Assembly: GCF_014650915.1 (NCBI RefSeq)
Contig: NZ_BMVW01000015.1
Span: 1 to 64,000, forward strand
DNA: 64,000 bases
Direction of reading: 5' to 3'
From: Streptomyces poonensis
Lineage (GTDB): Bacteria; Actinomycetota; Actinomycetes; Streptomycetales; Streptomycetaceae
Made by a program: the position numbers and the translations under genes. Position 1 is the first letter of the stretch. Every line of letters begins with the position of its first letter. Below, in pieces: positions 25,561 through 35,100 of this stretch. A model generated the notes under the pieces. It made no database searches and was not told where the DNA came from. It saw only the letters and a list, made by a program, of their open reading frames with translations.

Positions 25561-27456
25561 TCACACGGCCGGGCGCAGGCCCACGGAGCCCTCCGCCCCG
25601 TCCGGCCCGCCGTCCAGGCCGATCCGCCGGCGCCGCTCCGCGAGCTCGTCCAGCAGGGAGTCGATCCGTCGGGTGTACGCCGGGACGAGGCGCCCTTCGT
25701 CGTCGAGGTGGACGGCGCACGCGGTGGTGGTGTCGACGAGGCGTTCGAGCGTCGCGGCGACGTCGGCGGCGCCCTCCGCCTGCCGGGCCAGGGCCGGCAG
25801 CTCGGCGGCGGCGAGGTCGATCGCCGCGCGGGCCTCGGCGAGTGTGCGGTAGGCCTCGCGGCGCAGCGTCCACCGCCGCGCGCGGTCGTCCGGCGCGCCG
25901 AGGACGTGGCGGAGGTAGGCGTGGGCCGCTTCCGTCGCCCGCTCCAGCCGGGCCCGCACGCCTCCGGCGCGCTGTCCGGGCACCGGCAGATGGCCGACGA
26001 GCAGCACGATCGCGCAGGCCAGCAGCGTCTCGCCGATACGGGTCCAGGTGGCCTGCGGGGCTCCGCCGAGCTCCACCAGGGCGAGCACGATCACGGTGGC
26101 GACGGCGGTCATGGCGGCGAAGTGCCGCAGCGCGACGGGGATCAGCGCACCGCTGAGCGCGACGAGCGCGACCAGTCCCGCCGGCCGCGGCAGCAGCGCG
26201 GCGAACCCGGCGAAGACGAGCGCGCCCAGCACGGTGCCCGCGGCCCGGCTCAGCACCCGGGAGACCAGCGGCCCGAGGTCGGGCTTGACCAGGAAGACGG
26301 CCGTGACGGGCATCCAGTACCAGTACTCGTGGTGCAGCGCCTGCGCCACCGCCGCGCTCACCCCGTACGACACGGCGACCCGCACCCCGTACTCCCGCCC
26401 GCCGGGACCGAGGGCGGCGCGCACGAAGCCCTTGGCGCTCCGGTACCGCCGGTGCAGCCCGGGGTGACGGCTGTCCTCCGGCCGGTCGAACACCTCGGCG
26501 GCGCGCAGCAGGGCGTCGTCCAGGGCCCGCAGTCCGGGCGCGTGGCGGGACGGTGCGGGCAGGGGGCCCGTGTGAGCGCCGCCCCGTACGGCGGCGGCGA
26601 GGCGCCGGGGACCCTCCGCGGCCCGTCCCGGCACGGGGTCCCCGGCCCAGAAGAGCGCGGTCGCCGCCTCGGCGAGCGGGAGCGCGGCGGCGTACTGGGC
26701 GTGCAGCCGCCGCTCGGCCTTGGACCGGACGTACCGCCGCAGCCGGGGCCCGGCGAGCGCGTCCTGCGCCTGGTCGAGGGCGGCGGTCAGCGCGGCGCGC
26801 CGGGCGACGGCCCCCGGCGTGCCGGTGGCGTCGAGCAGCGCGGCGATCGCGTCGTACACGGCGGCGACGGCGGCCCGCTCCCCGTCGAAGCGGTGGTACT
26901 CGGCCCGCAGCGCGGACCGGAGGGTCCCGGCGACGGCCACGGCCCCGGGTGCGGGCTGCACCAGAGCCAGCAGCAGCAGCCACCCGCCGCCGAAGGCGAA
27001 CGCCAGCGCCCGCGCCCACCCCGGGTCGGTCGCCGTCATCCCGGCCCCGAGGGCGAGGGCGACGAGCGCCTGAGTCCCGGACGCGGAGGCCACGGGCCCG
27101 GCGGCACTGACGCACCCGACGAGCAGCCCGACCAGGGTGAGCAGCACGGTGAGCGCGACGGGCCCGGCCCCGCTGTACTCCCCCGCGTACGTGCCCACGA
27201 GGACGCCCGCCGCCCCGACGAGCACGGGCACCCCGATCCGCTTGACCGCCGACCGCCGGCTCCCCGGCCGGTCACTGAGCCCGGCCAGCATGGCCCCGAT
27301 CGCGGCGAAGGCCCCCAGGGACACCTGGTCGAGGAGGAGGGCCACGAGCAGCAGCGGGCCTGCGGTCAGGGCCGCGCGCACCACCGCGTTCCAGGGGATC
27401 GGGCCGCGGGGGGTGTGCAGGGCGTGCGTGAGCCAGGAAGGAAGGGCGGCGATCAT
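25561..27456 (-). CDS. FUSC family transporter (aromatic-acid/fusaric-acid efflux type)
   Basis: A 631-residue inner-membrane protein of the FUSC/YccS family. It has two blocks of hydrophobic helices (residues about 20-170 and 345-480) separated by a hydrophilic domain rich in Arg and Ala, and a charged C-terminal cytoplasmic domain. The signature YWYWMPVTAVFLVKPDLG begins the second block. Family members export aromatic carboxylates or supply a scaffold for such pumps. The ATG at 27454-27456 (MIAALPSW) is preferred; the long upstream open frame to 27732 is not membrane-like. Confidence 0.85.
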   Translation of the reverse strand: MIAALPSWLTHALHTPRGPIPWNAVVRAALTAGPLLLVALLLDQVSLGAFAAIGAMLAGLSDRPGSRRSAVKRIGVPVLVGAAGVLVGTYAGEYSGAGPVALTVLLTLVGLLVGCVSAAGPVASASGTQALVALALGAGMTATDPGWARALAFAFGGGWLLLLALVQPAPGAVAVAGTLRSALRAEYHRFDGERAAVAAVYDAIAALLDATGTPGAVARRAALTAALDQAQDALAGPRLRRYVRSKAERRLHAQYAAALPLAEAATALFWAGDPVPGRAAEGPRRLAAAVRGGAHTGPLPAPSRHAPGLRALDDALLRAAEVFDRPEDSRHPGLHRRYRSAKGFVRAALGPGGREYGVRVAVSYGVSAAVAQALHHEYWYWMPVTAVFLVKPDLGPLVSRVLSRAAGTVLGALVFAGFAALLPRPAGLVALVALSGALIPVALRHFAAMTAVATVIVLALVELGGAPQATWTRIGETLLACAIVLLVGHLPVPGQRAGGVRARLERATEAAHAYLRHVLGAPDDRARRWTLRREAYRTLAEARAAIDLAAAELPALARQAEGAADVAATLERLVDTTTACAVHLDDEGRLVPAYTRRIDSLLDELAERRRRIGLDGGPDGAEGSVGLRPAV

Positions 27457-27619
27457 CGCGCGGACACCGGATCGGGCCGGGCGGGCCGGTCGGGCAGGTC
27501 GGGACACAGGGCTCCTGTCGACTTGTCGAGGGCGGGGTAGCTCTCGGGCGACGTCGGCCGGGCTGCGGGGATGCGTGATCCACGATAAATCGGACACTGA
27601 CCGAAAAGCGAACGTGAGT

Positions 27620-27637
27620 GTGTCAGCCATGTGACAC
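27620..27637. promoter_or_regulatory. Dyad GTGTCA-N6-TGACAC between FUSC and kinase genes
   Basis: A perfect 6-6-6 inverted repeat lies 164 bp upstream of the FUSC start within the 349-bp divergent region. The region also holds a tandem CATACACCGG pair at 27761-27780, just before the kinase gene, at a position overlapping its probable promoter. Neither has an identified regulator. Confidence 0.4.
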
Positions 27638-27805
27638 CTGGGACCGACTGCTGTGTTCCCGGTCACAGGACTCGGGAAGGGCTTCACACGGAGGCCGACG
27701 GTCCCACTGAGCACATCAGTGCCGTGTGTCACTCCTTTGGACTACCGTTACGGCTGCTGACATACACCGGCATACACCGGCTGACCAGGGCGAAGGGACA
27801 ACCAC

Positions 27806-29101
27806 GTGAACGCGGCTCCGCTCAGCCCCGAAGACCCGGCCGAGCTCGGCGGTTTCGAGCTGCTCGGCCGCATCGGTCACGGCGGTATGGGCCAGGTCTA
27901 CCTCGGGGAGTCCCCGGGCGGAGAGCCCGCGGCGGTGAAGGTCGTCAAGTCGTCGGTGGTCGACTCCGAGACCCGGCTGCGCTTCGCGCAGGAGATCGAG
28001 GTGCTCAAGACGATCTGGGGCCCGCGCATCGCCGCCTTCCTCGACGCGGACGCGGACGCGGACCAGCCCTGGCTGGCCACGGAGTACATCGACGGACCGG
28101 ATCTCCGCAAGCACGTGCAGAGCCACGGTCCGCTGCCCACGGTACTGACCGCCTCCCTGGGTGCCACGCTCGCCGAGGCGCTCGCCGGGGTCCACAAGCA
28201 GGGTCTGCTCCACCGGGACCTCAAGCCCGCCAACATCCTGCTCGGACCGAACGGCCCGAAGATCATCGACTTCGGTCTCGCGGTGTTCACCGAGTCCAGC
28301 GCCTCGCTCACCGCCCCGAACACCGTGCTCGGCACGCCCACCTGCATGGCGCCCGAGCAGGCGAACGGCGTGAAGCCGCTCACGGCACCGGTCGACGTGT
28401 ACGCCCTCGGTGCCGTCCTTCTGTACGCGGCGACCGGCCATTACCCGTTCCAGGCGGACAACATCCACGCGCTCTTCCACCTGATCACCACGGCGGACAC
28501 GCAGCCGGACCTGACGGGGGCGCCACAGGAGCTGGTCCCGCTGCTCGGCTCGATGCTGTCCTACGATCCGCGGCAGCGGCCGGCCCTGCCCGAGGTCGTC
28601 CAGGCCTGCCGGGCAGTGATCGAGAGCCAGGGCCTCAAGATCGCCCAGGCGCGCCGCCGTCTGACCACTCACACCTCGGCCACCCACACCTCGGCCACCA
28701 CCGTGCGGGACACCGCCTACGCCGGTCCGCCCGCTCCGCCGGCCCCGGCGGCCCCGGCGCCCCCGGCCGCACCGCCGGGGCCCGCCCTGCTCGCGGACCT
28801 GACGACCGTGACGGCGCCGCAGCCCGAGCCCTCGACCGCGCCCACGGTCCCGCTCCCTCCGCTCCCTCAGGACGGCGCCGGCCACACAACGACGGTCGAG
28901 GCGGACCCGGCACCCGAACCGGACGCCCAGCCACGGCGGACCGCCTCCGATCCCTACGACCGGCAGCCCGCCCTCCCGTCGGCGACGACGGCACACCGTG
29001 GGCGCAGGCGCACGGGCCCCGGGCAGCTGCGTACCTCGCTGCACGCCAGGCGGGTCGCCGAGCAGCTGCGCGAGGTCTACGCCCAGAACGCCAAGTTCTA
29101 G
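27806..29101 (+). CDS. Serine/threonine protein kinase (Hanks type), cytoplasmic
   Basis: A 431-residue eukaryotic-like kinase with a complete catalytic domain at residues about 16-275: glycine loop GRIGHGGMGQVYLGE, lysine in AAVKVVK, HRDLKPANILL, IIDFGLAV, GTPTCMAPEQA and DVYALGAVLL. There is no transmembrane helix and there are no PASTA repeats. A Pro/Ala-rich linker leads to a conserved-looking basic tail ending LRTSLHARRVAEQLREVYAQNAKF in the final 35 residues. The GTG start has GAAGGGA upstream. It is followed by the SNF2 helicase 70 bp away and the giant methylase, so it is likely the signalling component of that system, by analogy with PglW in type 2 BREX. Confidence 0.92.
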   Translation: MNAAPLSPEDPAELGGFELLGRIGHGGMGQVYLGESPGGEPAAVKVVKSSVVDSETRLRFAQEIEVLKTIWGPRIAAFLDADADADQPWLATEYIDGPDLRKHVQSHGPLPTVLTASLGATLAEALAGVHKQGLLHRDLKPANILLGPNGPKIIDFGLAVFTESSASLTAPNTVLGTPTCMAPEQANGVKPLTAPVDVYALGAVLLYAATGHYPFQADNIHALFHLITTADTQPDLTGAPQELVPLLGSMLSYDPRQRPALPEVVQACRAVIESQGLKIAQARRRLTTHTSATHTSATTVRDTAYAGPPAPPAPAAPAPPAAPPGPALLADLTTVTAPQPEPSTAPTVPLPPLPQDGAGHTTTVEADPAPEPDAQPRRTASDPYDRQPALPSATTAHRGRRRTGPGQLRTSLHARRVAEQLREVYAQNAKF

Positions 29102-29171
29102 CCCGCACCCTTCCCCCACCTCGCACCCCCACTTCGCACTCACCGCACCATCAGCACAGGAGGCAGCGCAC

Positions 29172-32144
29172 GTGACCGTCGACCAGGCCGACGCCGCCCG
29201 GGACGCCCAGCAGGGCGGCGCTCCGGCGGCAGCCCCGGAGAAGGAGACCTCGGAACAGCAGGCTCCGGAGACGGCCAAGTACCCGCCCGGTGCGCAGATC
29301 GAGGTCCGCGACGAGGAGTGGCTCGTACGGAACGTGACGCGCACCGCGCACGACGGTGACCGTATCGAGGCGGTCGGGGTGTCGGAGTTCGTCCGCGACC
29401 AGGAGGCGGTGTTCTTCACCGCGCTCGACGACGTGCAGCTGATGGACCCGCGCCGCACCACGCTCACGCCGGACGACTCCCCCACCTTCCGCCGCAGCCG
29501 CCTGTTCCTGGAAGCGGTCCTGCGCAAGACGCCGCTGCCCCAGTCCGAGCGCGGCCTGGCCCTGGCCGAAACCTTCCTGCTCGACTCCCTCCCCTACCAG
29601 CACCGCCCGGCGCAGCTCGCCCTCTCCGGCCGCAACCTGCGCCCGCGCCTGCTCATCGCGGACGTGGTCGGCCTCGGCAAGACCCTGGAGATCGGCCTCA
29701 CCCTGGCCGAGCTGATCCGCCGGGGCCGCGGCGAGCGCATCCTCGTCGTCACCCCGCAGCACGTCCTGGAGCAGTTCCAGCACGAACTGTGGACGAGATT
29801 CGCGATCCCCCTCATCCGCCTGGACTCGGTCGGCATCGAGCGCATCCAGCGTGAGATCCCCGCGGGCCGCAACCCCTTCACGTATTTCAAGCGGGTCATC
29901 GTCTCCATCGACACGCTCAAGAACACCGACCAGTACAAGCACCACCTGGAGCGCATCCGCTGGGACGCGGTCGTCATCGACGAGTCGCACAACCTGATCA
30001 ACCGCGGCTCGCTCCGCAACCAGCTCGCCCGCCTCCTCGCCCCGCAGACCGACGCCCTGATCCTGGCCTCGGCGACCCCGCACAACGGCGACGCCCGCTC
30101 CTTCGCCGAGCTGATCTCCCTCCTCGACCCGGCCGCGATCCGCGACCCGGAGCGCTACGAGGCCAAGGACATCGAGCACCTCTTCATCCGCCGTACGAAG
30201 GTCAGCCCCGAGGTCCGCGAGCAGATGAAGGGGCAGTGGGCGGACCGCGGCCCCAGCGAGTCGGTGTACTGCGCGGCGACCCCGGCGGAGGAGCGGATCT
30301 TCGAGGAACTGGCGCAGGTGTGGCTGCCGCCGCAGGACACCGGCCGGCCGTCCGTGAGTGAGAGCCGCCTCTTCCCGTACACGCTGCTGAAGTCCTTCCT
30401 CTCCTCGCACGTGGCGCTGACGGCGACCGTCGACACCCGCATCAAGACGCTGACGGCCAAGACGAAGGACGGCGTCTGGAAGGGGGACGGCAAGGAGCCC
30501 GCCGCCGAGCTGGCCGCCCTGCACCGCCTGAAGGACCTCGGCGCCGGCCTGACGGAGGCCGACTCGGCGAAGTTCCGGTCCCTGGTGGAGCAGCTCCGCG
30601 CGATCGGCGTCGGCCCGAAGAGCGACACCCGGGTCGTCGTCTTCTCCGAGCGCGTACAGACGCTGGAGTGGCTCCGCAGAACCGTTCCGGCAGCCCTCGG
30701 CTTCAAGGGCAAGGCCCTCACCGAGGCCGCCCGCGTGATGCACGGCGGCCTCTCCGACGAGCAGCAGATGCAGTGCGTCGAGGACTTCGGCCTCGCGGAC
30801 ACCCCCGTCCGCATCCTCTTCACCGGCGACGTGGCCTCCGAGGGCGTCAACCTCCACCGCCAGTGCCACCAGCTGATCCACTACGACGTGCCGTGGTCCC
30901 TCATCCGCATCGAGCAGCGCAACGGCCGTATCGACCGCTACGGCCAGTCGCACCCGCCGGAGTTCCGCGCGCTGCTCCTCACCAGCGAGGTCGACGGCGC
31001 CAAGGACGACCGCACGGTGGCCGAACGACTCCTCGAGCGCGAGGACGAGGCCCACCGCAGCCTCGGTACGGCGGAGGCGGTCTCGGGCCTGTACCGGGCG
31101 GACGCGGAGGAGAAGTCCCTCGTCCAGGACCTGCTGCGCGGCCGTACGGTCGACGAGTCCCTGGACGCGACCAAGCAGGCCGCCGAGGACGAGGACGACG
31201 GCGGCGACTTCCTCGCGGACTTCTTCGGCGCGGTGGGCGACGACCCGGAGGACGCCGGGGAGGGCGGTACTCCGGCTGCCGCCGACGTACCGCGCCTGTT
31301 CACCGGCACCCGCGAGTTCGTCGACGAGGCGATCCGCGAGGTCTTCCCCGACCCGCAGCGCCAGCTCGAACTGGACCAGGACCCGGAGCAGGGCCTGCTC
31401 TCCTTCCGCCCGCCGTCGGACCTGGTCCACCGCATGAAGGCGCTCCCGCCGGACTACCGCCGCGAGCAGCGCCTCCACGAGCGTCTCCTCGTCACCCTGA
31501 ACCGCAAGCTCGCGGACCTGTCCCTGGTACGGGCCCGGGAGTCGTCCTCGTCGAGCTGGCCGGAGATCTCCCTGCTCACCGACCTCCACCCGGTGGTGGA
31601 GTGGCTGACGGACAAGGTGCTGGTGCGCCTCGGCCGCCAGGAGGCCCCGGTGATCACGGCGGACGTGGACGCCCCCACCTACCTGATACAGGGGATCTTC
31701 TCCAACGCGCTCGGCCGGCCGACGGTGGTGAAGTGGATGGCGGTACGGGGCGCTGCCGCTGAGGGCGAGGCTGGGACTGAGGCCGAGGTCACCGACGACA
31801 TGGTGGGCGTCCTGCGCGGGGCGGGCGTCGGCCCGACGATGGCCAACCCGCTGCATGCGCACGACCTCGACACGCTGAGCGCGGGCATCCCCGCCGCCCT
31901 GGAGGCCGCCGAGGACTTCCTGCGCCGCCACCGCGACGAGTGGGACCGGGCCCTGCTCGACCCGATCCAGAAGTACAAGGAGCGCCTGGGCGACTGGGAG
32001 CAGCCGACGCTCGCGGGCAGCCACACCAAGTCGCAGCTCGCCGACCTGGCCGACTCGCTGCTGACCACGGGCCGCCCCCTGCTCCGGGTACTGGCCGTCC
32101 TCGACTCCGCCGCCGCCGACACCACCGACTCCGCCGCCGCCTGA
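29172..32144 (+). CDS. SNF2-family DNA helicase, DrmD-like
   Basis: A 990-residue superfamily 2 ATPase. Helicase motifs: IADVVGLGKTLEIGLTLAEL (Walker A, near residue 160), VVTPQHVLEQFQHEL, DAVVIDESHNL (DESH box), ILASATPHNG, and C-terminal VVVFSERVQTLEWL, TGDVASEGVNL and RIEQRNGRIDRYGQ. Domain order and length match DrmD, the SNF2 helicase of class 1 DISARM, and related helicases beside BREX-like methylases. AGGAGG lies upstream of the GTG. The next gene starts 19 bp downstream. Inferred role: ATP-driven DNA translocation in phage exclusion. An acidic stretch (DEDDGGDFLADFF) lies at about residues 675-687. Confidence 0.88.
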   Translation: MTVDQADAARDAQQGGAPAAAPEKETSEQQAPETAKYPPGAQIEVRDEEWLVRNVTRTAHDGDRIEAVGVSEFVRDQEAVFFTALDDVQLMDPRRTTLTPDDSPTFRRSRLFLEAVLRKTPLPQSERGLALAETFLLDSLPYQHRPAQLALSGRNLRPRLLIADVVGLGKTLEIGLTLAELIRRGRGERILVVTPQHVLEQFQHELWTRFAIPLIRLDSVGIERIQREIPAGRNPFTYFKRVIVSIDTLKNTDQYKHHLERIRWDAVVIDESHNLINRGSLRNQLARLLAPQTDALILASATPHNGDARSFAELISLLDPAAIRDPERYEAKDIEHLFIRRTKVSPEVREQMKGQWADRGPSESVYCAATPAEERIFEELAQVWLPPQDTGRPSVSESRLFPYTLLKSFLSSHVALTATVDTRIKTLTAKTKDGVWKGDGKEPAAELAALHRLKDLGAGLTEADSAKFRSLVEQLRAIGVGPKSDTRVVVFSERVQTLEWLRRTVPAALGFKGKALTEAARVMHGGLSDEQQMQCVEDFGLADTPVRILFTGDVASEGVNLHRQCHQLIHYDVPWSLIRIEQRNGRIDRYGQSHPPEFRALLLTSEVDGAKDDRTVAERLLEREDEAHRSLGTAEAVSGLYRADAEEKSLVQDLLRGRTVDESLDATKQAAEDEDDGGDFLADFFGAVGDDPEDAGEGGTPAAADVPRLFTGTREFVDEAIREVFPDPQRQLELDQDPEQGLLSFRPPSDLVHRMKALPPDYRREQRLHERLLVTLNRKLADLSLVRARESSSSSWPEISLLTDLHPVVEWLTDKVLVRLGRQEAPVITADVDAPTYLIQGIFSNALGRPTVVKWMAVRGAAAEGEAGTEAEVTDDMVGVLRGAGVGPTMANPLHAHDLDTLSAGIPAALEAAEDFLRRHRDEWDRALLDPIQKYKERLGDWEQPTLAGSHTKSQLADLADSLLTTGRPLLRVLAVLDSAAADTTDSAAA

Positions 32145-32163
32145 TCCCCAGAGGTTCCCAGCC

Positions 32164-35100
32164 ATGACGTACGACTCCCTGGTCAACCGCGGCGACTACT
32201 TCTCCGCGCACTACCTGGCCGAGGTCTTCCCCAAGGACCTGAAGGCGGGCCTCCTCACGACCTGGAAGGACCGCGAGGAAGCGGCCCGTACCGACGGGGC
32301 GGAGACGGAGACCGACCCGGACGCTCTCCCGGTGACCCCGCGCGTCGGCCTGCGTGAACTGCGCCGCCCCTACTTCCGGGCCCGCGCGGCTTTCGCGGAG
32401 GCGGCGACCGAACCGGACGACGCCACGACGTACGGCTCCCCGGCCTGGCGCGAACGCGCCGCGGAACTCAACCGGTCCGTGCTGCGCGCCCTCGGCTACG
32501 ACGCCAAGCCGCGCACCGTGACCGTGCAGCGCGCCGACCACGCGTACGAGGTCCGGGTCGCCCACGCCGAACCGGGCTTCATGGCCCTGGACTGCGGCTG
32601 GGCGGCGGAACCGGACGCGGCCCTGGACCCGGACGGCCCGGGTCGACTGCTGCACCCGGTGGCGTTGGAGGGTTCGGCGGAGCTGGCGACGGGCTCGAAG
32701 CTGGCGTCGTTCCTGTTCGCGTGCGAGGACGCGCCCCGCTATGTACTGCTGCTGGTCGGCGGCGTGATCGTGCTGGCCGACCGGGCGGCTTGGGGCGAGG
32801 GTCGGTATTTGGCTGCCTCCCTGGACGCGGCTCTGGAGCGCAACGACGCCAAGGCCGGCGGCGAGCTGGACACGCTGGCGGCGCTGTTCGGCGCGGACTC
32901 GTTGCGTACGCCGGAGGAGGGCGGCGAGACTCCGCTGTCCACGCTCGTCGACAAGTCGACGAAGCACGCGGTGGGCGTGTCGTCCGATCTACGGGACGGC
33001 CTGCGCGAGTCGGTGGAACTGATCGCGAACGAGGTGCTGGAGCGGGTGCGGGCGGCAGGTGTCCGCCCGGAGGACGTGAAGGAACTCCCGGAGCTGTCCA
33101 GACAGCTGACGAGAGAGTCATTGCGCTACCTGTACCGGATCCTGTTCCTCCTGTACGCGGAGGCGCGTCCCGAGCTGGGCATCCTGCCGTCGGACTACCC
33201 GGAGTACCACCAGGGGTACGGGCTCGGGCGGCTGGGTGAGCTGGTGGCTGAGCGGGACCTGGTGGGCGAGAAGGCGCGCGAGGGCTTCTACCTGTACGAG
33301 TCGCTGGACCTGCTGTTCCGGAAGGTGCAGGAGGGGTACCGGTCGCGGCGTACGCATGGGCATGGCGACGCGTCCTCGGCGGAGCCCGCGTCCGCGCCCG
33401 CCTCGGAGGACATCGGCCTGCGTTTCGAGCCCCTGCACTCCAAGCTGTTCGAACCGGCGTCCATCGAGCTGATCGGATCCGTCAAGGACCTCAGCTCCGA
33501 CGAGGACGAGACCGGCGAGGTCCGGTACGTCGACACGCGCCTGCGCAACGCCACCCTGTATCGCGTCCTGCGGCTGCTGATGCTCACCCGCGGCCGCAAG
33601 GGCGAGCGCGGCGGCTTCATCTCGTACGCCCAGCTCGGCATCAACCAGCTCGGTGCCGTGTACGAGGGCCTGATGTCGTACTCCGGCTTCGTGGCGGGCG
33701 AGGAGCTGTACGAGGTCGCCAAGGGCGGTGACCCCAAGGACGGCTCCTGGCTGGTCCCGGCCTCGCGGGCCGACGAATACGCGGACTCGGTCTTCGTGCG
33801 GAGGAAGGACGCGGAGACCGGCGAGGAGGTACGGGTCCGGTACCGCCCGGGGTCGTTCGTGTACCGCCTCTCGGGGCGCGACCGGCAGACCTCGGCGTCG
33901 TACTACACGCCGGAGTCGCTGACCAAGGTGACGGTGCAGCTCGCGTTGGAGCACCGGCTGAAAGAAGGTGGCCCGGACCTCAAGGCCAGGGAGCTGCTCA
34001 ACTGGAGAATCTGCGAACCGGCCCTCGGCTCCGGGGCATTCCTCAACGAGGCCATCAACCAGGTCGCGGCGGCGTACTTGCGACTGCGCCAGGAGGAGCT
34101 GAAGACCGCAATCGACACGGAGAAGTACGCGGTCGAGCTCCAGAAGGCCAAGGCGTACATCGCCCTGCACAACTCCTACGGCGTCGACCTCAACTCGACG
34201 GCCGTCGAGCTGGCGGAGGTGTCGCTGTGGCTGAACACCATGCACCCGGGCATGGAGGCCCCGTGGTTCGGCCTGCACCTGAGACGCGGCAACTCTCTGA
34301 TCGGTGGCCGGCGGGAGGTGTACTCGGCTGAGCAGTTGAAGAAGGGCGGCTGGCTGGGGACGATGCCGGAGCGGGTGTCGTTGGTGGAGGCTCCACCGGG
34401 AGCGGCCGGTCTGCCGGAGGGCGCGGTGCACCACTTCCTCCTCCCGGCCAAGGAGTGGGGCTCGGTGGCCGCCGAGAAGGAGGCCAAAGCGCTAGCCCCG
34501 GAGGAGGCGAAGGCCCTGGGCGCCTGGCGCAAGGCGATTACCAAGAGCCCGTCGAAGAAGCAGACGGAACGGTTGCAGGGTCTTGCCCGGCGGGCCGAGT
34601 ACCTGTGGGGCCTGGTCGTCCGGCGCCTGGAAATCTCCGAACGGGACATCTCGCGGCGCATCGACGTGTGGGAAGCGGAGGACGGCTGGTTGCGGTCACC
34701 CGAGGTCGCCGTCCAGCGGGACAAGGTGCTGGCGGACCTGGAGAGCGTCGACACCCCGTACTGGCGCCTGAAGACGCTGATGGATGCCTGGTGCGCGCTG
34801 TGGTTCTGGCCGGTGCATAGCGCTGCGCTGCTGGACGGTACGCATGAGGTGTATCGGAGGGTGGCGGTCGCGGAGCTGGCGGAGGGGGCTCCCGAAGTCG
34901 CCCCCGAGGTCGAGGACTCCGAGGCTGCGGATGACGGTGTGCTGATGGCCTGGGAGGCGGATGCATTGCCGGGGTTCACCGCCGTCCCTCAGCAGATGAG
35001 CCTGACGCGGGAGTCGGTCGAACGGCGTCGGACTGGCCGCCGCAAGGAGCAGGTGCGCGAGCTGCGCCGGGCCGTTGTTCCGCTGGCGGATCTGGACGAC

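Noticed and set aside
29151..32186. A 1011-codon open frame antisense to the SNF2 helicase
   Set aside because: No family features, and it overlaps well-supported helicase motifs on the other strand.
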